Shown one piece after another: positions 1 to 7,295 of a DNA stretch of 64,000 bases. Numbering within the stretch: the stretch's first letter is position 1; every line of letters starts with the position of its first letter. Under the pieces are notes generated by a model. The model worked only from the letters and a program-made list of their open reading frames with translations. It was not told the DNA's origin and did no database searches. The stretch lies in assembly GCF_004119455.1 (NCBI RefSeq), contig NZ_NRQT01000001.1:744001-808000 (forward strand), written 5' to 3'. Position numbers and translations under genes: made by a program. Origin of the DNA: Chryseobacterium sp. CH25. Lineage in GTDB: Bacteria > Bacteroidota > Bacteroidia > Flavobacteriales > Weeksellaceae.

Positions 1-2
1 GA

Positions 3-395
3 ACAGGTGAATACGATAAAGCACTTAATGCTTATAAACAGTCTTTGGCGATTGATCCAAAAGGCAGAATGCCTTTACAGAATACAGCCATGACTTATGT
101 TTATAAAAAAGAATATCAAAAAGCTATTGATGCTTATAATGATCTTGATAAGGTTTACCCCGGAGACCCTGAGGTATATTATGGAATAGGACAAACCTAT
201 TTTATCCACCTGAAAGACAGCGAAAAGGGACTTGATTATATCTGCAAAGCCTACAGAATTTATACCGAGCAAAAATCACCTTACCGTTCTGATGCAGAAA
301 AGATGATAGGCTATATCTACAAAAGTATGAAAGAGGAAAATAAGATGGATAGATTTAAAGAAATTTTGAAAAACAATAAAATTGACTTTGAATAA
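3..395 (+). CDS. TPR-repeat protein, 5' end outside window
   Basis: The reading frame is open from the first bases of the window, so the gene begins upstream; the TTG at 45 is not a real start. The visible 130 residues form tandem tetratricopeptide repeats, with alternating small and aromatic residues such as EYDKALNAYKQSLAIDP, then EYQKAIDAYNDLDKVYPGDP and a GIGQTY helix. TPRs are protein-protein interaction scaffolds; the partner cannot be told from this fragment. It converges on the helicase gene and shares a hairpin terminator with it. Confidence 0.8.
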   Translation, partial: TGEYDKALNAYKQSLAIDPKGRMPLQNTAMTYVYKKEYQKAIDAYNDLDKVYPGDPEVYYGIGQTYFIHLKDSEKGLDYICKAYRIYTEQKSPYRSDAEKMIGYIYKSMKEENKMDRFKEILKNNKIDFE

Positions 396-508
396 ATATT
401 CATTGAGTGGGTGGCAACATTCAACCCTAACCATTCCATTGTGAATATTGGGGACTGTTTAATCCACCGGGAATATCTCCAAAACTAAATCTGAATAAAC
501 CTAAAAAA

Positions 509-538
509 GCGATTCCGAAATCCGGAATCGCTTTTTTT
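509..538. terminator. Bidirectional intrinsic terminator
   Basis: A 9-bp perfect stem (509-517 with 523-531) with a 5-base loop is flanked by A-run on the left and seven T on the right. It can therefore end transcription from both the TPR gene and the convergent helicase gene. Confidence 0.85.
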
Positions 539-539
539 A

Positions 540-1892
540 TTATTTCTTTCTCTTAGATTTAGAGATTGCTTTCTGTTGTGCTCTGTTAGCTCCAAACTTC
601 TTGGGTGCTTTTCTTTTTGAAGGACCACCCCAATTTTCTTTGGTATTCTTCGCTTTTTTCTCATGGAAAGCTCCTCCTCCATCATTTAGTTTTACCTGTG
701 CAGGATTTTTCATCACTACTTCATCTTTTTCTGAAGCAATTTTATTCGGATTAATTTTAACGCCTTCAGGGAAGTCATTAAAGTGTAATTCTTTATCCAT
801 TAAAAGCTCGATATCCAGGATTAAAGGCTCTTCTTTTTTAGTAACAAAAGTCACTGCCTTCCCTTCTTTATCTGCTCTACCGGTTCTACCGATTCTGTGG
901 ATATACTGCTCCGGAATATCAGGTGTTTCAAAGTTGATAACGTGAGTAATATTAGAGATATCCAGACCTCTTGCCATTACATCTGTTGTAATCAAACCTC
1001 TGATTTCTTCATTTTCAAAACTTTTCATTGCCTTAAGCCTGTAGTTCTGAGACTTATTGGAGTGAATCACATCAAACTGTTCAGGGAAAAGCTCATCAAT
1101 CTTAGTAAAAAGAAGGTCTGCGTGTTTTTTATTATTATTAAAAATCAACACCTTAGACATATCTGTATCACTCTTCAATAAATGCTCAAGAAGGTTGATC
1201 TTGGTATTGAAGTTTTCAACTTTATAGGCAGTCTGCTCAATTTTTTCAAGCGGAGTTCCTGATTTTGCCAATGAAATTTCTACAGGGCTGGCAAAGTATT
1301 CATCTAACATACCATCTACCGCCTCAGTCATGGTTGCAGAGAAAAGAATATTCTGTCTCTTCTCTTTCATCATTTCAAAAATATGGGTTAACTGTGGTCT
1401 GAAACCAAGGTTAAGCATCTCATCAAATTCATCAATGATAAGCTTCTGAACTTCTTTTAAAGAGATTGCATTGTCTATGGAAAGGTCCATTACTCTACCC
1501 GGTGTTCCTACTAAAATATCACAACCGTCATTAAATAAAAGTTTCTGAGTGTTGATATTTTTCCCACCATAAATTCCAATTACTCTTGCAGTAATATTTT
1601 CAGTCAGTTTCTCTAGAATTTCTGTCACCTGTACCACCAATTCTCTTGTTGGAACCAATATTAAAACCGTTGGATTTCCTGTTTTACTGTATTTCCAGGT
1701 TTTCAGAACTGGTAAAAGATAGGCCAATGTTTTCCCGGTTCCGGTTTGTGCAATTCCCATTACATCTCTCCCGGAAAGGATAGGCTTTAAACTTTTCTCC
1801 TGAATAGGAGTAGGTTCAAATAATTCTAAATCTGCTAAAACATCAAGAATTTTAACCGGCAGGTCAAAATCTGCAAAAGTGAGTTTTTCCAT
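540..1892 (-). CDS. DEAD-box-family ATP-dependent RNA helicase
   Basis: A 450-residue RecA-like two-domain helicase. Visible motifs in order: the Q motif PTPIQ near 28, motif I AQTGTGKT at 48-55, motif Ia PTRELV near 81, motif Ib TPGR near 130, motif II as DEFD at 154-157, motif III SAT at 185-187, and motif VI HRIGRTGR at 332-339. A lysine/arginine-rich C-terminal tail follows, a typical RNA-binding extension. Such enzymes unwind RNA in ribosome assembly, cold response or decay. Motif II has Phe where most family members have Ala. A TATCTTTG promoter box ends only 4 bases before the ATG, so the mRNA is probably leaderless. The family is certain; the exact paralogue (RhlE-like) is not. Confidence 0.93.
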   Translation of the reverse strand: MEKLTFADFDLPVKILDVLADLELFEPTPIQEKSLKPILSGRDVMGIAQTGTGKTLAYLLPVLKTWKYSKTGNPTVLILVPTRELVVQVTEILEKLTENITARVIGIYGGKNINTQKLLFNDGCDILVGTPGRVMDLSIDNAISLKEVQKLIIDEFDEMLNLGFRPQLTHIFEMMKEKRQNILFSATMTEAVDGMLDEYFASPVEISLAKSGTPLEKIEQTAYKVENFNTKINLLEHLLKSDTDMSKVLIFNNNKKHADLLFTKIDELFPEQFDVIHSNKSQNYRLKAMKSFENEEIRGLITTDVMARGLDISNITHVINFETPDIPEQYIHRIGRTGRADKEGKAVTFVTKKEEPLILDIELLMDKELHFNDFPEGVKINPNKIASEKDEVVMKNPAQVKLNDGGGAFHEKKAKNTKENWGGPSKRKAPKKFGANRAQQKAISKSKRKK

Positions 1893-1896
1893 TTTG

Positions 1897-1904
1897 CAAA
1901 GATA
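1897..1904 (-). promoter_or_regulatory. TATCTTTG -7 box, leaderless arrangement
   Basis: Read on the minus strand, TATCTTTG matches the Bacteroidota -7 consensus TAnnTTTG. Only four bases (CAAA) separate it from the helicase ATG, which places the likely transcription start at or next to the start codon. Confidence 0.6.
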
Positions 1905-2009
1905 AGTATTAATATGTAGAATCTGAAATCGGGTTTTTACAATGGCAAAACAGAGACATCAAATAAAGAAAATCAAGGTCTGAAACATACGTTTAAAACT
2001 CTATAACAA

Positions 2010-2042
2010 CCACATTAAACTTTAAACATCGAACCTTAAACA
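2010..2042 (+). repeat. Degenerate 'ttaaactttaaac' intergenic repeat
   Basis: An A/T-rich element built around ttaaactttaaac-at-gaac lies just after the minus-strand stop codon of the VCBS-like gene (stop at 2044). A similar sequence, in the opposite orientation, occurs at 51404-51458. Confidence 0.4.
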
Positions 2043-2043
2043 A

Positions 2044-2553
2044 TTAATTAATCTTTATACTTTTACTGCTTATTTTAATATCATCATCTTTCCACTCACT
2101 GGTAGTAATAATAACATTTCCTTTCTTTTGAAGATCTTTTTTAATTGGAAATTTGTCTTCCTCCCACTGGCTGCAGTGTGTTGAAATAGGATCTACCAAA
2201 GGCTTCCATCCTGATTTACTTAATGTATAAGTGTAAAAAGAATGCCAGCAGCTGGTACACCAATAGGGATAAAAACCAATATCATCTTTCCCGTCATTGT
2301 TAAGGTCACCCAGATTATATAAGCTTCCACCATTAGCAAGTGATGTCATGAACGGTTTTATCTTCTTATCACTAAAATAAACTGTTGTATCACAGCTTCC
2401 ATTACAGTCATCATTGCAGTCTGCAACTTTTATATAAGCATATTCTTTTGTTCCGTTACCATCAAAATCTCCCTGAATTTTCCCTTCACTCCCTTCCTGC
2501 GCCATAACAAATGCGCTGCAGAAAATCATAATGGGGATTATTAGTTTTTTCAT
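2044..2553 (-). CDS. Secreted protein with VCBS/FG-GAP-like calcium loops
   Basis: 169 residues with a cleavable signal peptide (hydrophobic core, then FVMAQ near residue 19), so exported. Two acidic loops, GDFDGNGTKEYAYI near 28-41 and GDLNNDGKDDIGF in the middle, have the D-x-D-x-(D/N)-G pattern of FG-GAP/VCBS calcium-binding repeats. The middle is cysteine-rich (CNDDCNGSC and CTSCW), suggesting disulfides. The protein is too short for a beta-propeller, and I do not recognise a specific function. It sits downstream of the UbiB-like gene on the same strand, with an imperfect inverted repeat in the 94-base gap. Confidence 0.75.
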   Translation of the reverse strand: MKKLIIPIMIFCSAFVMAQEGSEGKIQGDFDGNGTKEYAYIKVADCNDDCNGSCDTTVYFSDKKIKPFMTSLANGGSLYNLGDLNNDGKDDIGFYPYWCTSCWHSFYTYTLSKSGWKPLVDPISTHCSQWEEDKFPIKKDLQKKGNVIITTSEWKDDDIKISSKSIKIN

Positions 2554-2572
2554 TATTTTATTTTTAAGTGTA

Positions 2573-2646
2573 CGAGATCCGAGGTTCGGGATACGAACTT
2601 TAGATTATACGTCTTTTTATACTCGAAACCCGAACCCCGCAACTCG
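2573..2646. repeat. Imperfect inverted repeat, 'ggttcggg' family
   Basis: Arms 2573-2596 and 2623-2646 (24 bases each) are inverted copies matching at 19 of 24 positions, with a 26-base loop. The right arm ends one base before the UbiB-like stop codon. It could act as an mRNA 3' hairpin or be a small dispersed repeat. Confidence 0.65.
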
Positions 2647-2647
2647 A

Positions 2648-4297
2648 TTATTTTCTCGTTACTCTCAACAAAAGTATAAATACTAAAACAATTGAGAATA
2701 CAAATCCCAACACTGCTACTAAAGACAGTTCTCCTATTCTTGGCCCTGATTCTGAAACAAAAACAATTGCTGTTGCAATAATATTCGCTCCCAAAATCAT
2801 GGCTAAAATCAGATTGATCACGCTGGACTTTATCAGTTGGTTAGTTTTCTCAATATTTTTGATTTCACTGGAGACTGTGAATTTATTTTCATCCAGCTTC
2901 TGGAGCACAGAGCGAAGTTCTTTAGGAATTTCATCTACATTATCCGTAAAATTCATCATTCTGTCCATTCCCGTTTTTAAAAGGTTTTTCGGACTGATCT
3001 TTTTAGTGAATATTTTTCGGGTATAAGGATGAAGACTTTTCACAATATCCAAATCCGGATTAATATTTCTCCCAACTCCTTCTATCAGACTGATTCCTTT
3101 AAACAAAAGATAGAAATAATCCGGCATATACAGCCTATTATCCTTTAAGATATCTTTCATTTTATTGATAATAACCTGAACATTGATTTCCTTTAATGAG
3201 GAACTGTGAACAAAATTCAGAATGTCTTCCACATCATTTTCAAATCTTCTTTCATCCGGAATTTCATAACTCACAGCCATTTTTTTAAGATAACGGACTA
3301 TTTTGTGTGAATTTTTGGAAACAAAACTTACGATCAGATTTTCAAGAATTTCCTTATCGTTCGGTTGGATTTTTCCAACGGCTCCAAAATCGATAAAGAC
3401 AATTTTTCCATCTTTCTTTACTAAAATATTCCCTGCATGCGGATCAGCATGAAAGAAACCATAATCCAGAATCTGAGAAACAAAGAGCCTTAGCCCCGTT
3501 TCAGAAACTTTTACAGGATCAATATCATTGGCTAGCAGAATGGATTTATCAGTTACCTTAATCCCATCAATGAATTCCATACAAAGAATATTATTGTTGG
3601 AGTATTCATCATAAACTTTAGGAACATAGGTTTCTTTATTATTTTTAAAATTGAGTCGGAACTGTTGAATGTTGTTCTTTTCATTAATCAAAGAAACTTC
3701 TTCTAATAAAGACCTTTCAAACGTAGAAATAGCTTGCTTAAGATTAAGTTTTTCTCCTATTTCTGAATAGGCTGAGATTAATTTTTCAATATCCTTGATA
3801 AGCAATAAATCATCTTCAATTACCGATTGTACATCTGGTTTTCTAAGCTTTAAAATAACCGGACTTCCATCCAGTAAAACGGCTTTATACACCTGTGCAA
3901 TAGAAGCTGTAGCCAATGGTTTTTTCTGAATTTCCAGAAAGTGATCTTTCACAGAAATATTAAACTCGCTTTCCAAAGCCTCTTCCACATCCATATCTAC
4001 TGTTTCTACCTTATCCTGAAGCTTCTGCAGTTCCTGAATAAGTTCCGGTGGCAACAGATCTTCTCTGTTACTGAATGTCTGTCCAAGCTTAACAAAAGTA
4101 GGTCCCAGTTCTTCCAAGGCCAATCTGATCCTTTCATAAACAGTACCTTTGGAAATAATCTCATCTGAATTTCCTGAAGTATCTTCCTGCTTATTTCCAC
4201 CATTCATCCTTGCGAGAATATCTTTAAAACCATATTTACTTAATACGGAAATCAGTCTTGCGGATCTTTTCAGTTTTCTTTGTTGCTTGTCAAACAT
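2648..4297 (-). CDS. ABC1/UbiB-family atypical kinase
   Basis: 549 residues. The family-defining KxGQ motif appears as KLGQ at 70-73, the alanine-rich nucleotide loop as ASIAQVY at 131-137, then MEFIDG, the catalytic-loop-like HADPHAGN and the metal-binding IDFG. Two hydrophobic helices at the C-terminus anchor it to the inner membrane, as in UbiB and COQ8. Family members bind ATP and support quinone-lipid biosynthesis; flavobacteria make menaquinone, so the substrate here is open. Length and motif order are normal. The adjacent small peptides are divergent and probably unrelated. Confidence 0.92.
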   Translation of the reverse strand: MFDKQQRKLKRSARLISVLSKYGFKDILARMNGGNKQEDTSGNSDEIISKGTVYERIRLALEELGPTFVKLGQTFSNREDLLPPELIQELQKLQDKVETVDMDVEEALESEFNISVKDHFLEIQKKPLATASIAQVYKAVLLDGSPVILKLRKPDVQSVIEDDLLLIKDIEKLISAYSEIGEKLNLKQAISTFERSLLEEVSLINEKNNIQQFRLNFKNNKETYVPKVYDEYSNNNILCMEFIDGIKVTDKSILLANDIDPVKVSETGLRLFVSQILDYGFFHADPHAGNILVKKDGKIVFIDFGAVGKIQPNDKEILENLIVSFVSKNSHKIVRYLKKMAVSYEIPDERRFENDVEDILNFVHSSSLKEINVQVIINKMKDILKDNRLYMPDYFYLLFKGISLIEGVGRNINPDLDIVKSLHPYTRKIFTKKISPKNLLKTGMDRMMNFTDNVDEIPKELRSVLQKLDENKFTVSSEIKNIEKTNQLIKSSVINLILAMILGANIIATAIVFVSESGPRIGELSLVAVLGFVFSIVLVFILLLRVTRK

Positions 4298-4747
4298 AGT
4301 ATATCAATAGTAAGTGCAATTTACTCCAAAAACTGTTCCTAATGCTATATTCTCTTAGGTTAAGCGTAAAAAATTCAGGGTTAAGTGGCTGAAAGTTGGA
4401 AGCTTGGGGTTAGAAGTCATTTTTAGCCATACGATTACTATCTGTATTCTTATTCAACTCTTTAAAAACGAAACAAAAAAGAGAATGATTCTTCATGGTT
4501 TTTATTAATTTCAGCCTCCAATTGCTAAGTTCATGCTCATCTTAGTAAAAATTATCAGCTTGAATTTAGCTGATTTTATAAAAAAACACCTATAAAATCA
4601 CTATACAGAGATTAAAAATTCAATCACATAATCAGTATTTTAAACGATTATTTATAGTCATAATGAAAAAACAATGCTATGTATAGTAATAATTTATATA
4701 TTTATGAAGTACAAAATATTAAAACAAATCAATAAAAGTATTACAAC
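4298..4747. other. 450-base intergenic region
   Basis: AT-rich, with no supportable gene. It holds a short 'gaaagttggaagcttggggttag' stretch near 4393-4416, related in style to the ggaagctggaag repeat at 54.8 kb. It must also contain the divergent promoters of the UbiB-like gene and the first Cys-rich peptide, although no clean TAnnTTTG box is visible for either. Confidence 0.5.
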
Positions 4748-4918
4748 ATGAAAAATTTACGTAACAAAAAACTTTCAAGAGTACAGTTAAAAGGTATTGC
4801 AGGAAGTGGAGGTATTTCTCCAATCCAAAACTGTACATCTGAATGCTGCCCTACTGACGGAAGGCAAACTTGCCCTTGGCTTATGTGTCCTGACGTAGTT
4901 TGTCCACAGTATTCATAA
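4748..4918 (+). CDS. 56-aa six-cysteine bacteriocin-like peptide (copy 1)
   Basis: ATG at 4748, 56 residues. The leader MKNLRNKKLSRVQLKGIAGSG resembles the double-glycine-type 'KLSREQLKxVxG' leaders of flavobacterial bacteriocin-like peptides. The C-terminal half has Cys at 29, 33, 34, 42, 47 and 52, in the pattern CxxxCCPTDG...CP...CPxVVCPQY. All six positions are kept in copy 2, 285 bases downstream. No maturase or exporter lies beside it. It may be an orphan ribosomal peptide (disulfide-rich or modified in trans); activity is unknown. Too short for most gene callers, but the paralogue, the start context and the own terminator support it. Confidence 0.8.
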   Translation: MKNLRNKKLSRVQLKGIAGSGGISPIQNCTSECCPTDGRQTCPWLMCPDVVCPQYS

Positions 4919-4940
4919 AATACTCCATTAAATTTTAGGT

Positions 4941-4975
4941 AAAATAGAACAGAGTGCTTGTTCATTCTGTTTTAT
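4941..4975 (+). terminator. Terminator after peptide copy 1
   Basis: A hairpin with arms aatagaacagagtg and cattctgttttatt (G-U pairs included) is followed by a T-run. It is homologous in sequence to the terminator after copy 2, so the whole peptide-terminator unit was duplicated. Confidence 0.7.
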
Positions 4976-5032
4976 TTTTTAATAAGAATACTCTTCTTTT
5001 ACTTTAGACAACTAACTAAAAATAATATTAAA

Positions 5033-5203
5033 ATGAAAAATTTACGTAACAGCAAACTTTCAAGAGAACAATTAAAGAACGTTTCAGGAAGCGGAATCAT
5101 CATTGGTGGTGGTCAATGCTCACGTCAGTGTTGCCCTACAGACGGACTTCCAAAATGCCCGGGAATGATTTGTCCTGCGGTAGTTTGTCCGCAGTATTTA
5201 TAA
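5033..5203 (+). CDS. 56-aa six-cysteine bacteriocin-like peptide (copy 2)
   Basis: The ATG at 5033 is chosen over an upstream in-frame alternative at 4958 because it aligns exactly with copy 1. 56 residues; leader MKNLRNSKLSREQLKNVSGSG, then a glycine-rich hinge (IIIGGG). Cys again at 29, 33, 34, 42, 47 and 52, and the C-terminus is CPAVVCPQYL. Outside the cysteines, prolines and leader, the core differs clearly from copy 1. That pattern fits either diversifying antimicrobial or signal peptides, or structural constraint on cysteine and proline. Function unknown. Confidence 0.85.
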   Translation: MKNLRNSKLSREQLKNVSGSGIIIGGGQCSRQCCPTDGLPKCPGMICPAVVCPQYL

Positions 5204-5228
5204 GATACATTTAAATTTTAGGTAAAAT

Positions 5229-5256
5229 AAAACAGAATGCTTTCGCATTCTGTTTT
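5229..5256. terminator. Bidirectional terminator
   Basis: A perfect 12-bp stem (5229-5240 with 5245-5256) with a TTTC loop, A/T-flanked on both sides, lies between peptide copy 2 and the convergent GNAT-nitrilase gene, whose stop is at 5258. Confidence 0.85.
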
Positions 5257-5257
5257 G

Positions 5258-6766
5258 TTATTTAAGGTAGGTTTCATAAAGGTCTTTACGACGGTCTTTC
5301 ATGACCTGAACGGAGCCGTTGTGATGGAGGTCTTTCAGTAAGTTCAGATCTACATCTACAATCAAAGTCATTTCCGTATTAGGAGTCGCTTCTCCTTTCA
5401 CCGCATTGGATGGAAACGCAAAATCTGAAGGGGTAAATACCGCTGCCTGTCCAAACTGAATATCCATATTGTTTACTTTCGGAAGGTTTCCTACACAGCC
5501 TGCAATGGCTACATAACATTCATTTTCTATGGCTCTGGCAGCTGCACAGTGGCGAACTCTCATATAAGCATTCTGAGTATCGGTGAGATAAGGAACAAAT
5601 AGGATTTTCATCCCTTGATCTGCCAGAATTCTTGGTAATTCAGGAAACTCTACGTCATAACAGATTACAAGGCCTATTTTACCACAGTCTGTATCAAAAA
5701 CTTTGATTTCATTTCCTCCTTTCATACCATAATATCGTTTTTCATTCGGAGTGATATGAATTTTTCTGTATTCATCCATACGGCCATCACGGTGAAGAAG
5801 ATAGCTTACATTATACAAATCATTAGTATCATGATCAAAGACAGGCATACTTCCGGAAATGATATTGACATTATAACTGATGGCAAGCTCAGAAATTTTC
5901 TTTTTAATATCTTCGGTAAGTTTGGCCAGCTCTATCATACTGTCTCTTTCTGAAAGACTGTTGAAAGGAGCCAGCAATGGTGTATTGAAAAGTTCTGGAA
6001 ACAATACAAAGTCTGACTTATAATCTCCCATTACATTCACAAAGAACTCTACCTGTTCATAGAAGGCTTCAATGTCTTTAAAATGCCTCATCTGCCATTG
6101 CACCAAACCAAGACGTATAATACTGTCCTGCATGGTATTAGGCCTTTTGCTGTAGTAAATATTATTCCATTGCAGAAGAACCGCATTTTCCCTGGAAGCT
6201 TCGTCTTCAGGAAGGTATTTTTTCAGGATTTTTATCGGAAGAAAGTTGTTGGAAAGCTGGAAAGACAATACAGGATCATAGATTTCCTTATCTCTTACTT
6301 TTCGGATATAATTTCTGGCGGAAAGTTCGTGACTGTATTTATGATAATTCGGAATTCTGCCGCCAAGAACGATTGATTTCAGGTTTAATAATTCACAAAG
6401 TTCTTTTCTTGCATCATAAAGTCTTCTTCCCAGGCGTAATTCACGGAACTCCGGATCTACAAAGACTTCTATCCCATAAAGGACATTACCTGTGGAAGTA
6501 TGGGTATTGAAGGTGTAATTCCCTGTAATATCACTATAGGTATGATCATCCCCGAATTCTTCATAATTGACAATAATAGAAAGCGCTACAGCAGCCAGTT
6601 TTCCATCTACTGTGATGCAGATTTGCCCGTTAGGAAATATTCTCGTCAGTTTTTCTATGCTTTTTTTAGACCATATGGATTCTGACATTTGCGGATAAGC
6701 TCTTTTCATTGTTTCTGCCAACTCATCATAATCCTGAACGGTCAAGGGTCTTGTATCTATTTGCAT
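5258..6766 (-). CDS. GNAT acetyltransferase fused to carbon-nitrogen hydrolase
   Basis: 502 residues. Residues 1-180 look like a GNAT N-acetyltransferase, with a beta-bulge region followed by the acetyl-CoA loop RLGRRLYDAR near 111-120. Residues 218-500 are a nitrilase-superfamily amidase with the full catalytic triad: Glu258 (LFPELF), Lys335 (YRKIH) and Cys369 (VICYDVEFPE). The two-domain form is known in Bacteroidota, usually annotated as a bifunctional enzyme. The substrate is unknown; a joint acyl-transfer and amide-hydrolysis role is inference only. ATG at 6766 is the first start and matches the GNAT N-terminus. Confidence 0.9.
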   Translation of the reverse strand: MQIDTRPLTVQDYDELAETMKRAYPQMSESIWSKKSIEKLTRIFPNGQICITVDGKLAAVALSIIVNYEEFGDDHTYSDITGNYTFNTHTSTGNVLYGIEVFVDPEFRELRLGRRLYDARKELCELLNLKSIVLGGRIPNYHKYSHELSARNYIRKVRDKEIYDPVLSFQLSNNFLPIKILKKYLPEDEASRENAVLLQWNNIYYSKRPNTMQDSIIRLGLVQWQMRHFKDIEAFYEQVEFFVNVMGDYKSDFVLFPELFNTPLLAPFNSLSERDSMIELAKLTEDIKKKISELAISYNVNIISGSMPVFDHDTNDLYNVSYLLHRDGRMDEYRKIHITPNEKRYYGMKGGNEIKVFDTDCGKIGLVICYDVEFPELPRILADQGMKILFVPYLTDTQNAYMRVRHCAAARAIENECYVAIAGCVGNLPKVNNMDIQFGQAAVFTPSDFAFPSNAVKGEATPNTEMTLIVDVDLNLLKDLHHNGSVQVMKDRRKDLYETYLK

Positions 6767-6856
6767 TTGGTGTAATTTTACTTAAATTTAGTGAAAATAT
6801 TTTACTTCAATCCTTATAGAAAAGGACTTCTTAAACTATTTATACAAAATTTAACA

Positions 6857-7243
6857 ATGGATATCACCGAAATTTTACAAATAGCTGTTCATTCAAATAA
6901 TTACTGGAAACACTCTGATTTCAGTTCTGTAATGGAGACCCTAAAACTTTACTACAATTCTGATATAGAAACAGATACAGAAAAATTAACAACTCTTCTT
7001 TTAGGAGATAAAATCATCGGATATATCTGTTTAAATTATCCTTTGGTTTTTATAGAAAGTCAATATGCTTTACATGTAAAAAATATTCTTCAAACATTTC
7101 ATGATATAGAATACATTATTGTCGATACTTTATCTAATCCATATCTATCTGTAGATCCTGATATCTATAATGCTTATTTTGATTTTATGGAAAACCTGAA
7201 TGCTTTTTCAGCTGAAGAATTTTATTTTTATAATATAACGTAA
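6857..7243 (+). CDS. Hypothetical protein
   Basis: I choose ATG at 6857 (128 residues) over the in-frame GTG at 6791, which lies right against the divergent gene's start. The protein is acidic, aromatic-rich and lacks a signal peptide or membrane segment; the end (FDFMENLNAFSAEEFYFYNI) is helical and acidic. I do not recognise a family. It stands alone between the divergent GNAT-nitrilase and the convergent guaA, and shares a terminator with guaA. Confidence 0.6.
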   Translation: MDITEILQIAVHSNNYWKHSDFSSVMETLKLYYNSDIETDTEKLTTLLLGDKIIGYICLNYPLVFIESQYALHVKNILQTFHDIEYIIVDTLSNPYLSVDPDIYNAYFDFMENLNAFSAEEFYFYNIT

Positions 7244-7247
7244 TAAA

Positions 7248-7273
7248 AAATCCCACCCAAACGGGCAGGATTT
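7248..7273. terminator. Terminator between convergent genes
   Basis: Arms 7248-7258 and 7263-7273 pair at 9 of 11 positions around an AAAC loop. A-run on the left and T-rich sequence on the right would serve both the hypothetical gene and guaA. Confidence 0.65.
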
Positions 7274-7295
7274 ATATTTTAAATTCAAGTTGAAA

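Noticed and set aside
4741..4965. Minus-strand reading frame antisense to peptide copy 1
   Set aside because: It lies fully over the peptide gene, has no promoter or known homology by eye, and is a frame shadow.
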